From positions 44,926 to 108,925 of the forward strand of contig WGMP01000013.1 in the NCBI GenBank assembly GCA_016124975.1: a DNA stretch of 64,000 nucleotides, in the 5' to 3' direction. A program made the translations under genes and the position numbers. Source of the stretch: Phycisphaera sp. (GTDB lineage Bacteria; Planctomycetota; Phycisphaerae; Phycisphaerales; SM1A02). Below the pieces are notes generated by a model. That model did not search any database, was not told where the DNA came from, and was given only the letters and a program-made list of their open reading frames with translations. Shown here piece by piece: positions 1-9,195 of the stretch (position 1 is the stretch's first letter; the number at the start of each line of letters is the position of its first letter).

Positions 1-303
1 ATCGTGCTGTGGGAGCCCGTCGATGGCGCGATTCCCGAGTCGGAGCCTTTCGCGGTCGCGATTGGCGTCGCGCGCGTCGATGGCCGCGCGCTCGCCGACG
101 ACGCCGTCGTCGGCTTCGATGCCGAGATGCCGCACCACGGGCACGGCATGAACCTCGTGCCCGTCATCGAGCGCGGCGCGCAGGCAGGGGCCTTCACGGC
201 CTCGGGCGTCCTGCTGCACATGCCCGGACGCTGGGTGATCGCGGTCGATGTCTCCGAAGATGGAATCCTCGAACGGGCGCAATGGGATGCTGAGATCGAG
301 TGA
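1..303 (+). CDS. FixH/YtkA-like domain protein, 5'-truncated by window edge
   Basis: The reading frame is open from base 1 and stops at TGA 301-303, so only the C-terminal part is present. The stretch MPHHGHGMN, followed by a segment ending GVLLHMPGRWVIAVDV, matches the pattern of small periplasmic FixH/YtkA-like beta domains, which often carry a His/Met-rich turn. No membrane segment is visible in the part present. The downstream peroxidase gene most likely starts inside its last codons (17-bp overlap), which indicates one operon. Genes of this kind are found beside di-haem peroxidases, so a role in copper or haem handling is possible, but that is inference. The listed start at base 4 is only an in-frame GTG and is not the true start. 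Confidence 0.6.
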   Translation: MVLWEPVDGAIPESEPFAVAIGVARVDGRALADDAVVGFDAEMPHHGHGMNLVPVIERGAQAGAFTASGVLLHMPGRWVIAVDVSEDGILERAQWDAEIE

Positions 304-1693
304 GCGGTCGATCGTGGTTCGCGCCACGCGCGCGGTCGCGTCCCTCGCGGCCGCCGCGCTCGTCGTGGCCCCGTCCGACGCCGCGCCGCAGGCGATTCCG
401 CCCGAGCGGCTGCCGGCGGAGCTCTCGCATCTCACGGCCGAGGAAGTCGCCCGCATCGCGCGCATGTCGCCGCTGCCCGCGGTTCCCGCGGATCCGACGA
501 ACCGCTGGGCCGACGACGAGGCCGCCGCAGAGCTCGGCCACCATCTCTTCTTCGACACGCGCATCTCCCCGAAGGGCGTCTCCTGCGCCACCTGCCACGA
601 GCCTGCGCGCTTCTTCACCGATGGCCGCGCGCTCGCGCAGGGCGTCGGCACGGCGCGCCGCAACGCGCCGACGGTCGTCGACTCCGCGCGCCGCCGATGG
701 GTCGGCTGGGACGGGAAGTTCGACTCGCTCTGGTCGCAAGCGCTCTCGCCGATCGAGCACCCCGACGAGATGGGTTCCGATCGCGCGACCTTCGTCCGCG
801 TGGTGCGCGACGACGCTGCGCTGCGCGCGCGATATGAACGCGTCTTCGGCGCGTTCCCCGCGGATCTCGCGCGCACCGCGGCATCCGATCCGCTGGAATC
901 TTCCGCCGAACGGAACGCGGCGGTGGCGCGGTCGCTCGACGCGGCCACCGTGCATCTCCTGAAGGCGCTCGGCGCCTACCAGCGCAGGCTGCTGTCGGGA
1001 GAGGCCCCGATCGACCGCTTCGTGGCCGCGCTCAGGACGGCAGACGGTGGGGCTGGGCGCGCGTCGCCCGATTCCGCGGCACCGGAGATCACCGCCCTCG
1101 ACGCCTCCGCGATGCGAGGCCTCGCGACCTTCGTCTCCCGCGGCGGCTGCTTCCAGTGCCACCGCGGCGCGAGCTTCACCGACGAGGAGTTCCACACGCT
1201 CGGCCTCGTCGGCGCGAACGGGCGTGTCGCGGACGACCCAGCACGGCTCGCCGCGATCGACTTCCTGCAGGCGAATCCCTTCAACGCAGCAGGCCCGCAC
1301 AGCGATGCGCCGGGCTCTCCGAAGGCCGCGATGGTGCGCGGGCTGCGGCGCTCGGGCGAACTGTTCGGACAGTTCCGCACGCCGCCGTTGCGCGGCGTGG
1401 CCGACACCGCGCCGTACATGCACGACGGGCGCTTCGACTCGCTCGAGGCGGTCGTCCGCTTCTACGACACCCTCGAGGGCTCGAACCCCGTCGGGCATCA
1501 CGGCGAGATGGTCCTCGAGCCGCTCGAGCTCGGCGAAGCGGGGCGCGCCGATCTCATTGCGTTCCTCCGGGCGCTGTCGCCGACCCCGCCGAAGGCTGGC
1601 GACCCCGCCGCGCGCTGGTGGTCACCCCCGAAGGACCTCGCGGACGCGGGGGCGAAGACAGGGCGGCCCGCCGCGGCCGATTCCGCCCCATAA
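287..1693 (+). CDS. Di-haem cytochrome c peroxidase (CcpA/MauG family)
   Basis: This 468-residue protein has an N-terminal signal peptide (hydrophobic AVASLAAAALVV) and two CXXCH haem sites: CATCH near residue 100 and CFQCH near residue 288. The context GHHLFFDTRIS before the first site and FRTPPLRGVADTAPYMHDG near the C-terminus is typical of the bacterial di-haem peroxidase/MauG family. Members act in the periplasm, either reducing hydrogen peroxide or oxidising a protein partner. The ATG at 287 was chosen because it gives a normal signal peptide and a short overlap with the upstream gene; an ATG at 248 would add 13 residues. The partner cannot be told from sequence; the FixH-like neighbour may be functionally linked. 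Confidence 0.85.
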   Translation: MLRSSERSIVVRATRAVASLAAAALVVAPSDAAPQAIPPERLPAELSHLTAEEVARIARMSPLPAVPADPTNRWADDEAAAELGHHLFFDTRISPKGVSCATCHEPARFFTDGRALAQGVGTARRNAPTVVDSARRRWVGWDGKFDSLWSQALSPIEHPDEMGSDRATFVRVVRDDAALRARYERVFGAFPADLARTAASDPLESSAERNAAVARSLDAATVHLLKALGAYQRRLLSGEAPIDRFVAALRTADGGAGRASPDSAAPEITALDASAMRGLATFVSRGGCFQCHRGASFTDEEFHTLGLVGANGRVADDPARLAAIDFLQANPFNAAGPHSDAPGSPKAAMVRGLRRSGELFGQFRTPPLRGVADTAPYMHDGRFDSLEAVVRFYDTLEGSNPVGHHGEMVLEPLELGEAGRADLIAFLRALSPTPPKAGDPAARWWSPPKDLADAGAKTGRPAAADSAP

Positions 1694-2031
1694 CGGGCGG
1701 CCTCGATGCCTCTTCGCCTTCCTGACTCGACAGGCGTCCCGCGAGATGCGTCGTTCGCGAGTCGTCCGCCAATCCCGCGTTCGATTCGGCGGAAATCGTG
1801 GCATAGTGAGGGTTCGACCGCACATCCTCCGCCCATCGGGGCGGTCGCGGTCGATCGTTGCGCCCGCCGGCTCCTCCAAAGTCATCTTTCAGTTCTTGGC
1901 CCTTCTCGCGCGTCGGGGGCAACGCTCCCGCGCCGCCTCGCGTACCTTCCGCACTCCGACTGTCTTCTGACAGTCGTGCCGCGACAGTGCTTCCGCCCGC
2001 GGAAGCGTCCAGCAACTTCAGCACGATTCCC
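1694..2031. other. Intergenic region, 338 bp, no gene recognised
   Basis: No open frame with credible start and codon pattern lies here. A weak promoter-like GCATAGTG occurs near 1800 in front of the next gene. No clear terminator hairpin with a T-tract follows the peroxidase gene. Confidence 0.5.
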
Positions 2032-4317
2032 ATGACGCCGACCGCCACTCCCCGTCGTTTCCACGGTGCAGCACCGCTTCTCTGCGCGCTGCTCGCAGCA
2101 GGTTCGTTCCTCTCGGCCGCCGAGCGCGCCTTCGCGCACGAGGACGACGGCAAGGTCCGCGACCGCCAGAAGGCCGTGCGCGGCAAGGTCTGGCGCGAGG
2201 GCGTGAGCGACGAGGGCGGCGCAGCGGGCGGGTTCCTCTCGTCGGGCATCCAGCTCAAGTCGTGGCACCCGCTCAACACGATCGATGCAGGGGCCACCAG
2301 CGGCAACGACTGCTGGGGCTATGTCTCGCCGTCTGGGCGCGAGTACGCGCTGATGTGCGTGTCGAACGGCATGGCCGTCTACGAGGTCACCGACCCCGTG
2401 AACGCGACCAAGATCGGGTTCATCCCAGGGCCGTCGAGCCTGTGGCGCGATGTGAAGGTCTTCGGAACGCGCGCCTATGTCGTCACAGAGGGCGGCGCGG
2501 GCATCCAGGTCGTCAGCCTCGCGTCGGTCGACCAGGGCCAGGTGACGCTCGTCAACACCGTGACGACGGGCGGCGGACTCGCCACGCACAATGTGGCCAT
2601 CGACGAGCAGAGCGGCTTCCTCTACCGCTGCGGCGGAGGTTCCAACGGGCTCCGCATCTACGACCTCAATGCGAATCCAGACAACCCCCCCTATGTCGGC
2701 GCTTGGAGCACCCACTATGTGCACGACGCCCAGATCGTGACCTACACCACGGGTCCGTTCGCGGGCAAGCAGATCGCATTCTGCTGCGCAGGCCTCAACG
2801 GCGGATACGGCGAGACCGGGCTCTACATCGTCGATGTCACCAACAAGGCGGCGCCCGTACAGATCTCGCGCGTGCTCTATCCCGCAGCGCGCTACAGCCA
2901 CCAGGGCTGGCTGACCGAGGACCGCCGCTTCTTCCTCCTTGGCGACGAGCTCGACGAGGGCGACAGCCAGCAGTTCACGACCACCCATGTGATCAATGTC
3001 GAGAATCTCCTGAGCCCCGCGTATGTCGGGCAGTTCCAGAACTCGACGCCTGCGATCACCCACAACTGCTACACCCACAACGGGCTGATGTTCCAGGCGA
3101 ACTACCGCTCGGGCATGCGGGTCTTCGATGTCTCGAACGCGGGGGCGCCCTCGGCGGTCAACGAGGTCGCGTACTTCGACACCTATCCAGGCGACGACAA
3201 CGCCAACTTCAACGGCCTCTGGAGCTGCTACCCGTACTTCCCGAGCGGCACCATCATCGGCAGCGACCTTGAGCGTGGCCTGTTCGTGTGGCGCCTCGGC
3301 GGCCCAGTGGCCACCATCGACCTCGTCTCGGCGGCGCCCGACCTCGTCGCGCCGACGGGCGGGACCGAACTCCTCGTCGAGATCGAGCCAGGCCTCGGAC
3401 AGACGCTCGACCTCTCGACCGCCGCGATGCGCGTGTCGTGGGCGGGCGACGAGGCGACCGTTCCGCTGACGCAGGTGAAGGGGAGCACCTTCCGCGCGGT
3501 CTTCCCCGCGACGCCATGCGCCGAAACCGTGACCTATCGCTTCGAGGTCTCGAATGTGAAGGGCGACTCGATCAGCTCGGCCCCACGCACGGCGCTGTCG
3601 GCGTTCGGGCTCGAGGTCGCGTTCGACGACGCCTTCGAGACGAACCTCGGCTGGCAGGCGGGCGTCGCAGGCGACACCGCGACCTCGGGCCAGTGGGTGC
3701 GGGTCGATCCCGTCGGCACCACCGCGCAGCCTGAGGACGACCACACCGTGAACGGCACGCAGTGCTTCGTCACGGGGCAGGGCGTTGTCGGCGGCGGTGC
3801 TGGCGCGGCGGATGTCGATGGCGGCGTCACCACGCTTCTCTCGCCCACGCTGAACCTCGCGGGCAGCCCTGAGGCCGTGATCGAGTACTGGTACTGGTAT
3901 TCGAACAACCTCGGCGCCGCAGCAAACGCGGATTCCATGCCCGTCTCTGTCTCGAACGACAACGGCGCGACCTGGACTCTCGTCGAGAACATCGCCACCA
4001 ACAACGCCGCGTGGGCCTTCCGCTCCTTCCGCGTCGCCGACTTCGTGACGCCCACCGCGCAGGTGCGCGTGCGCTTCGTCGCGCGCGACCTCGACCAGGG
4101 CTCGCTCGTCGAGGCGGGCGTCGACGACTTCCGTGTCGTCGACATCGATTGCACGGCGCCCGTCACCGGCGACCTGAATGGCGACGGCGCCGTGAACGCG
4201 AGCGACCTCGGCATTCTGCTCGGCGCGTGGGGAAGCTCGAACGCGGCTGCGGACATCGACGGCGACGGCATCGTCGGCGGCGGCGACCTCGCGCTTCTCC
4301 TCTCGGCGTGGCAGTGA
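2032..4317 (+). CDS. Secreted LVIVD-repeat/choice-of-anchor B protein with dockerin-like tail
   Basis: A 761-residue exported protein. The signal peptide is residues 1 to about 35 ([21 protein letters not shown]). Residues about 60-430 contain repeated short units such as [25 protein letters not shown] and LYIVDVTN, the LVIVD/beta-propeller pattern of choice-of-anchor B proteins. A beta-sandwich-like part follows, with alternating Thr/Val strands. The C-terminus has two dockerin-like calcium loops ([21 protein letters not shown] and [20 protein letters not shown]). In Phycisphaerae such tails are common on secreted proteins; no cohesin is visible here. The ORF track starts at 1858, but the ATG at 2032 gives a proper signal peptide, so it was preferred. 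Substrate and partner are unknown. Confidence 0.75.
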   Translation: MTPTATPRRFHGAAPLLCALLAAGSFLSAAERAFAHEDDGKVRDRQKAVRGKVWREGVSDEGGAAGGFLSSGIQLKSWHPLNTIDAGATSGNDCWGYVSPSGREYALMCVSNGMAVYEVTDPVNATKIGFIPGPSSLWRDVKVFGTRAYVVTEGGAGIQVVSLASVDQGQVTLVNTVTTGGGLATHNVAIDEQSGFLYRCGGGSNGLRIYDLNANPDNPPYVGAWSTHYVHDAQIVTYTTGPFAGKQIAFCCAGLNGGYGETGLYIVDVTNKAAPVQISRVLYPAARYSHQGWLTEDRRFFLLGDELDEGDSQQFTTTHVINVENLLSPAYVGQFQNSTPAITHNCYTHNGLMFQANYRSGMRVFDVSNAGAPSAVNEVAYFDTYPGDDNANFNGLWSCYPYFPSGTIIGSDLERGLFVWRLGGPVATIDLVSAAPDLVAPTGGTELLVEIEPGLGQTLDLSTAAMRVSWAGDEATVPLTQVKGSTFRAVFPATPCAETVTYRFEVSNVKGDSISSAPRTALSAFGLEVAFDDAFETNLGWQAGVAGDTATSGQWVRVDPVGTTAQPEDDHTVNGTQCFVTGQGVVGGGAGAADVDGGVTTLLSPTLNLAGSPEAVIEYWYWYSNNLGAAANADSMPVSVSNDNGATWTLVENIATNNAAWAFRSFRVADFVTPTAQVRVRFVARDLDQGSLVEAGVDDFRVVDIDCTAPVTGDLNGDGAVNASDLGILLGAWGSSNAAADIDGDGIVGGGDLALLLSAWQ

Positions 4318-4376
4318 GCGCTCGGCACACGCGCCGCGGTTGATTTTCGCGGCCTCGCCCGCGACAATCCCCGGCC

Positions 4377-5264
4377 ATGCCGATGTGCAGCCCGCGTGGT
4401 GCGTTCGTTTGTCTTCTGAGCCTCCTCGCGGCGTCTCAGGCCGCACCCGTGCTTGCGGCGGCGGCGCCAGCACCCGCAGCGACGTCGAGCGGCTTCCGTC
4501 AGGAAGTCGACGGGTCGACCTTCGTCATCGAGCTCGTTCCGTTCGAGGCACCTGCAGAGGGCGGCGGAACCCGCACGCTGCATGTCTCGACCACGGAGAT
4601 CCCGTGGGAACTCTTCGATGTCTTCGTCTACGGCACCGACAAAGCCGATGGAAAGTCGAACGAGAAGGCCGACGCTGTCACCAAGCCGACCAAGCCCTAC
4701 ATCGGGATGGACCGCGAGTTCGGGCATGTCGGCTTCCCCGTGATCTCGCCGAGCTTCCTCAGCGCGAAGCAGTTCTGCGAGTGGCTCTCGGCGAAGACGG
4801 GCCGCACCTATCGCCTGCCGACCGCGGCCGAGTGGACCGCGCTCTGCGAGCAGTCTGGCATCGACCCGAAGAACTCGGGCGACTATGCGTGGGTGAAGGA
4901 GAACTCGAACGAGAAGACGCACAGGCTTGCGTCGAAGAAGGCCGACAAGCTCGGCCTCTACGACCTCTTCGGCAACGCCTGCGAGTGGGTCGACGACGGC
5001 TCGAAGCTCGGCGTGGTGGCGGGGGGCTCGTACCTCGACTCGATGGCCGACCTCGGCTGCGCGGTCTTCCAGCCCTGCAAGCCCGTCGAGTGGAACGAGA
5101 TCGACCCGCAGTTCCCGAAGAGCAAGTGGTGGTACTCGAGCGGAGGCTTCGTGGGCTTCCGCGTGGTGTGCGAGCCATCGGCGCCCGCGGCGCCCGCAAC
5201 GACATCGCCCGCCGCCGCCGACGCGGCCGCGACAAACCCATCAGGAGCTCCCCGTGCAGATTGA
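4377..5264 (+). CDS. Formylglycine-generating-enzyme (SUMF1)-like secreted protein
   Basis: A 295-residue protein with a signal peptide (FVCLLSLLAASQAAPVLA). The fold family is shown by EIPWELFDVFVYG, then FCEWLSAKTGRTYRLPTAAEWTALCEQ, then LFGNACEWVDDG, GGSYLD and GFVGFRVVC, in the usual order for SUMF1/FGE domains. Many bacterial members are not sulfatase-activating enzymes but bind ligands or act in other oxidations; the Cys pair of true FGE is not clearly conserved here, so enzymatic activity is uncertain. The C-terminus is an Ala/Pro-rich tail. The following oxidoreductase gene overlaps its last 11 bases, which indicates coupled expression. A GACAAT hexamer lies 8 nt before the ATG. Confidence 0.75.
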   Translation: MPMCSPRGAFVCLLSLLAASQAAPVLAAAAPAPAATSSGFRQEVDGSTFVIELVPFEAPAEGGGTRTLHVSTTEIPWELFDVFVYGTDKADGKSNEKADAVTKPTKPYIGMDREFGHVGFPVISPSFLSAKQFCEWLSAKTGRTYRLPTAAEWTALCEQSGIDPKNSGDYAWVKENSNEKTHRLASKKADKLGLYDLFGNACEWVDDGSKLGVVAGGSYLDSMADLGCAVFQPCKPVEWNEIDPQFPKSKWWYSSGGFVGFRVVCEPSAPAAPATTSPAAADAAATNPSGAPRAD

Positions 5265-6516
5265 CCGACGCGCCTTCGTCGCCGCAGCAGCGGCGTCTCC
5301 GATCCTTCTCGGCGCGCCGCGCGCCTTCGCGCATCTCTCGCGCGAGCCCGTCCTCCGCGTCGCGGTCATCGGCTGCGGCGGCCGCGGCACGGGCGCGATG
5401 CTCAACGCGATCTCCGCGGGCAAGACCACGGGGTGCCGCATCGAGGTCGCCGCGCTCGCGGATCTCTTCGAGGACAGACTCGTGCGCGCGAACGGCGCGC
5501 TGACCGAGATGGGCCTTCCCGCGGTGTCGAGCGACAGGCTCTTCACGGGTTTCGACGCCTACAAGAAGGCCTGCGCGAGCGACTGCGACATCGTCATCCT
5601 CGCGACTCCGCCCGGGTTCCGCCCGATCCACTTCAAGGAGGCGACCGAGCGCGGCAAGCATGTCTTCTGCGAGAAGCCCGTCGCGGTCGACGCGCCCGGC
5701 GTGCGCAGCTTCGTCGAGAGCGCGGCCGCGTCGCGCGCGAAGAACCTGAAGGTGGTCGCGGGCACGCAGCGCAGGCACGAGCAGTGCTACATCGAGTGCA
5801 TCGAGCGCATCCACCGCGGCGACATCGGCAAGGTCGTCGCGGGCCGCGTCTACTGGAACATGGGAAGCCTCTGGCATGTCGACCCCGACGCGTCGCGGAC
5901 GGAGGTCGAGAACCAGGTGCGCAACTGGCTCTACCACTCGTGGCTCTCGGGCGACCACATCGTGGAACAGCATGTCCACCAGCTCGATGTGATGCGCTGG
6001 GTGATGGGCGGGAACCCCACGATGGTGCGCGGCGTCGGCGGGCGACAGGTGCGCACCGATCCGCGCTTCGGCCACATCTTCGACCACTTCGGGCTCGAGT
6101 TCCAGTTCCCTGGAGACCGCTTCGTCTTCTCGATGTGCCGCCAGCAGGACGGCACCGACGGCAAGGTCGAGGAGGTCTTCCACGGATCGGAGGGCGTGGC
6201 GACGATGCGATCGGGCTTCGCCGAGATCGGCGGCCCCAACGCGTGGCGATTCGCGGGCAAGCAGCGCGACCCGTACACGCAGGAGCACATCAACCTGCAG
6301 AACGCGATCCTCAAGGACCAGCCGCTCAACGAGGCGGAGCAGGTCGCGCTCAGCTCCATGTGCGCGATCATGGGCCGCATGGCCGCCTACACCGGCAAGG
6401 ACCTCTCGTGGGACGAGGCCTACAACTCGAAGGAAGTCCTCATGCCCGACTCCGTGGACTTTGGCCCGCGTCCCGAGGCGCCGGTTGCGGTGCCGGGTAA
6501 GACGAAATTTGAGTGA
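5254..6516 (+). CDS. Gfo/Idh/MocA family oxidoreductase, Tat-type signal
   Basis: A 420-residue protein. The GTG at 5254 was chosen because AGGAG sits 6-7 bases upstream and it yields a twin-arginine-type leader (QIDRRAFVAAAAASP). The Rossmann nucleotide site is VAVIGCGGRGTG near residue 35, and the family motif CEKPVAVD lies near residue 145. Family members are NAD(P)-dependent sugar or polyol dehydrogenases; planctomycete genomes carry many exported copies. The substrate cannot be inferred. The start lies inside the end of the SUMF1-like gene, so the two are probably translated together. The stop codon is inside the first copy of a 14-bp tandem repeat. Confidence 0.85.
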   Translation: MQIDRRAFVAAAAASPILLGAPRAFAHLSREPVLRVAVIGCGGRGTGAMLNAISAGKTTGCRIEVAALADLFEDRLVRANGALTEMGLPAVSSDRLFTGFDAYKKACASDCDIVILATPPGFRPIHFKEATERGKHVFCEKPVAVDAPGVRSFVESAAASRAKNLKVVAGTQRRHEQCYIECIERIHRGDIGKVVAGRVYWNMGSLWHVDPDASRTEVENQVRNWLYHSWLSGDHIVEQHVHQLDVMRWVMGGNPTMVRGVGGRQVRTDPRFGHIFDHFGLEFQFPGDRFVFSMCRQQDGTDGKVEEVFHGSEGVATMRSGFAEIGGPNAWRFAGKQRDPYTQEHINLQNAILKDQPLNEAEQVALSSMCAIMGRMAAYTGKDLSWDEAYNSKEVLMPDSVDFGPRPEAPVAVPGKTKFE

Positions 6517-6577
6517 CGGGGTTTGAGTGACGCGGTTTGAGTGATGCGGTTTGAGTGACGCGGTTTCAGTGAAGCGG
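6508..6577. repeat. Five tandem 14-bp units between two convergent genes
   Basis: The unit TTTGAGTGACGCGG repeats five times with few changes (starts 6508, 6522, 6536, 6550, 6564). The first unit carries the stop codon of the upstream oxidoreductase and the last carries the reverse-strand stop codon of the ApbE gene. Confidence 0.9.
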
Positions 6578-7642
6578 GCTTGGCGGACGCAGCGGCTCCT
6601 CCGCGCCGTTCCGCGCGGTTGCGCCGATCCACGACACAACGCCGCTGCGCTCGATGCGCGCGCTGTGGTGCGGAAATCGCGCGAGGATCGTGGCGGCCTC
6701 CGCGTCGTCGCGCGTGAGCGCGAGCGCCGTGCCCAGCGCGTCGACCGAGGAGTCGAGCGGCCCGACGACCGTGACCTGCGCGGGCGACTGCGCGCCGAGG
6801 CCCGTGCGCGGGTCGACGATGTGGGCGTACCGCACGCCGTCGATCTCGACCCACTGCACGGATGCACCCGAGGTGCTGGCCGCGCCGCTCTCGAGCACCA
6901 CGCGCTCGGCACCGAGCGCGGGCGACTCCGCGGCGATCTCGACCGACCACGCAGGTCCGTCGCGCGGCGCGTCACCCGCCGCGATGTCTCCCGCCACAGC
7001 GACGAGGACACGCGGCGCACCCGCGCGGCGCGCCGCCTCGACCGCGCGCACCGCGCCATATCCCTTGCCGATGCCGCCGAAATCGAGCTCGACCGTCGTG
7101 TCTGCGCGGACGATGTCGGGCCCGTCGATGGAAAGCCCGCGCCAGCCGACGCGCGCGCGCGCGGACTCGAGCGTCGCGGCGTCGGGGAGCGCGCCCGTCG
7201 CACGGCTCGCGCGCCAGAGCTTCACGAGCGGGCCGATCGTCGGGTCGTAGAGGCCGTTCGTCCTCTCGGCCACCTCGAGGGCGCGCGCCAGCACGGCGCG
7301 GAGATCTTCGCTGGCGGAGACACGGGCCGCCGTCGAACGATTGAACTGCGACAGCTCCGAGGTCGACTTCCAGTCGCTCAGCGTGAAGTCGAGCCGCTCG
7401 AGCTCGACGAGCGCCGCGCGCGCAGCAGCCCGCGCGCGCTCGCGCCCCGCGGCGTCGTCTGTCTCCTCGATCACGATCTCGACGGCCGCTCCCATCGCGG
7501 AGCCTGTGAAGCGGTGGCGCGTTGCCGCGACCTCCCCGACGGGCGGCTGCGCCGCGCGCCCGACGCCCGTCGCGCAGCCCAGAGCGGGCGCCAACGCCAG
7601 TGCGCACGCAACGAAGACGCCTGCGGCGCGCGCGGCCGTCAC
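6566..7642 (-). CDS. apbE: FAD:protein FMN transferase, lipoprotein
   Basis: A 358-residue ApbE-family protein. ApbE transfers FMN from FAD to a Thr of target flavoproteins such as Nqr/Rnf subunits. The start is taken as GTG 7642, which overlaps the stop of the MsrBA gene as GTGA; it gives a short lipoprotein signal with lipobox ALGC. The ATG at 7753 in the ORF track would lie deep inside the upstream gene. Family motifs are the metal/FAD region [15 protein letters not shown], the segment [11 protein letters not shown], and the C-terminal [12 protein letters not shown]. No Nqr or Rnf gene lies in the window, so the target is unknown. Confidence 0.85.
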   Translation of the reverse strand: MTAARAAGVFVACALALAPALGCATGVGRAAQPPVGEVAATRHRFTGSAMGAAVEIVIEETDDAAGRERARAAARAALVELERLDFTLSDWKSTSELSQFNRSTAARVSASEDLRAVLARALEVAERTNGLYDPTIGPLVKLWRASRATGALPDAATLESARARVGWRGLSIDGPDIVRADTTVELDFGGIGKGYGAVRAVEAARRAGAPRVLVAVAGDIAAGDAPRDGPAWSVEIAAESPALGAERVVLESGAASTSGASVQWVEIDGVRYAHIVDPRTGLGAQSPAQVTVVGPLDSSVDALGTALALTRDDAEAATILARFPHHSARIERSGVVSWIGATARNGAEEPLRPPSPLH

Positions 7643-8931
7643 GGCGTCTGCGCGGCCGCGGGGGCCGTCGGCGCAGCGGGGGCGGCGGCGACGGCGGGCC
7701 ATGCCTCGGTGGGCTCCTGCTTGAGCGTCCACCACGGCTTCGACAGCGCGCATCCGCGCGTCGGATTCCGCTCGAGGTAGTCCTGGTGATAGGGCTCCGC
7801 CACGAAGAACTCCGCGGCGGGCTCGATCTCGGTCACGATCTTGCGCGGCCCGAAGAGGCTCTTCGTGGCGAGCGACGCCACGAACGCCCGCGCATCGGCT
7901 TCCTGCGCCGCGTCGACCGTGTAGAGGCCCGAGCGGTACTGCGTGCCGAAGTCGGGGCCCTGGCGGTTGAGCGTCGTCGGGTCGATCATCTGGAAGAAGC
8001 CCTCGAGGAGCTGGCGGTACGAGATGACCGTCGGGTCGTACACGACCTTCACCGCCTCGACATGCGGCTTGAAGCCGGCGGGACGCTCGGCGGCGGGAAT
8101 CGAGTCCTGCTTGCAGATGTCGTCGTAGGTCGGGTTCGGCTGCGAGCCCTGCATGTAGCCGCTCACAGCGCTCACGACGCCCGGAGCCTGCTGGAAGTAG
8201 TGCTCGACGCCCCAGAAGCAGCCGCCGCCGAAGTATGCGGTCGCCGTCTTCACAGGCTGCGACTCGGGCGGGAACTCCGTGCCCTTCTCATGGAAGGTGA
8301 GCGCCGCGCCGTTCAGGCAGAAGCGCAGGCCCGTCGGGCGCGGGCCGTCGTCGAAGACATGGCCGAGGTGCGCGTTGCAGCGCGTGCACACGATCTCGAC
8401 GCGCTGCATGCCGTGCGAGTTGTCTTCCTTTGCGCCGACATGCGCCACGTCGTAGGGCGCGAAGAAGCTCGGCCAGCCCGTGCCCGAGTTGAACTTGTGC
8501 GAGCTCGAGAAGAGCGGCAGGCCGCAGACGACGCAGCAGTAGGTGCCGTCCTTCTTGTTGTCGAGGAGCGTTCCGCAGAAGGCGGGCTCGGTGCCCGCGT
8601 TCTGGGTGATGCGGTAGGCCTCGGGCGAGAGCTTCTTGGCGAGCTCGGCCACGCGCTCGCGCGAGAGCGGCGTGACATCGTGGCCCGTGCGCGAGAGCTG
8701 CTTGATCTGACGGGCGGGCGTCGCACTGGTCGGCACGGCGGTGTCCTTTGCCGCGTCTGCGGCGGAGTCTTGCGGAGTTCGTTCTTGCGGGGCGGTGTTC
8801 GGGCGCGGGTTCCAGATCGGCAGCGGCTCCACGGGCGCGGTGTTTGCGGGAAGCACGCTCCGCGCATAGAGGACCGCGGTCGCTGGGATCAGGAACATGC
8901 ACACGAGCAGGATGGCGAAGATGTAGCGCAT
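7639..8931 (-). CDS. Membrane-anchored MsrB-MsrA methionine sulfoxide reductase fusion
   Basis: A 430-residue protein that repairs oxidised methionine. Residues 1-23 form a membrane anchor or uncleaved signal ([20 protein letters not shown]). The MsrB domain comes first: zinc ligands CVVCG and [15 protein letters not shown], and the active-site segment [11 protein letters not shown]. The MsrA domain follows with [13 protein letters not shown], whose Cys is catalytic. This B-then-A order is the reverse of the more common A-then-B fusion. The ATG at 8931 has GGAG upstream; the longer ORF in the track runs through the tRNA gene and is false. The ApbE gene overlaps its 3' end by 4 bases. Both proteins act outside the cytoplasm, fitting an envelope redox unit. 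Confidence 0.9.
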   Translation of the reverse strand: MRYIFAILLVCMFLIPATAVLYARSVLPANTAPVEPLPIWNPRPNTAPQERTPQDSAADAAKDTAVPTSATPARQIKQLSRTGHDVTPLSRERVAELAKKLSPEAYRITQNAGTEPAFCGTLLDNKKDGTYCCVVCGLPLFSSSHKFNSGTGWPSFFAPYDVAHVGAKEDNSHGMQRVEIVCTRCNAHLGHVFDDGPRPTGLRFCLNGAALTFHEKGTEFPPESQPVKTATAYFGGGCFWGVEHYFQQAPGVVSAVSGYMQGSQPNPTYDDICKQDSIPAAERPAGFKPHVEAVKVVYDPTVISYRQLLEGFFQMIDPTTLNRQGPDFGTQYRSGLYTVDAAQEADARAFVASLATKSLFGPRKIVTEIEPAAEFFVAEPYHQDYLERNPTRGCALSKPWWTLKQEPTEAWPAVAAAPAAPTAPAAAQTP

Positions 8932-8961
8932 GGTGGGCTCCGGGCGGCGGCGGGAAGGCCG

Positions 8962-8967
8962 AGTGTA
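8962..8967 (-). promoter_or_regulatory. -10-like hexamer of msrBA gene
   Basis: TACACT on the minus strand, about 30 nt before the ATG at 8931, leaves room for a short leader with GGAG. It is one of the leadered first genes in this window. Confidence 0.45.
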
Positions 8968-9059
8968 GGGCGGGGAGGTTCGGCCGCGCTCGCGCCGCGG
9001 ATGCGCGGACGCGCGACGATGCGTCACGGCGGCACGGCGGCACGGCGTCATGCGCTCAA

Positions 9060-9141
9060 TGGGCCCGGTGGGAATCGAACCCACACGCCTTGCGGCCGCA
9101 GATTTTAAGTCCGCTGCGTCTGCCAGTTTCGCCACGGGCCC
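9060..9141 (-). tRNA. tRNA-Leu (UAA)
   Basis: An 82-nt gene with acceptor stem GGGCCCG/CGGGCCC, discriminator A, anticodon stem GCGGA/TCTGC around loop CTTAAAA (anticodon UAA), and T-arm GTGGGTTCGAATCCCAC. A long variable region is present, as expected for class II tRNA-Leu. CCA is not encoded. It reads UUA, a codon that must be very rare in this GC-rich genome. Confidence 0.95.
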
Positions 9142-9151
9142 GATCGGAGGG

Positions 9152-9157
9152 ATGCTA
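9152..9157 (-). promoter_or_regulatory. -10-like hexamer of the tRNA-Leu gene
   Basis: TAGCAT on the minus strand lies 10 nt before the mature 5' end of the tRNA, so transcription would start very close to the tRNA. Confidence 0.45.
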
Positions 9158-9195
9158 CCCGCAGCGGGCGCGGTGCCGCGCTCCCTTTCGGGCGT

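Noticed and set aside
8932-9135. N-terminal extension [25 protein letters not shown] of the MsrBA ORF
   Set aside because: This peptide is the translation of the tRNA-Leu gene, a frequent false extension. The real start is ATG 8931.
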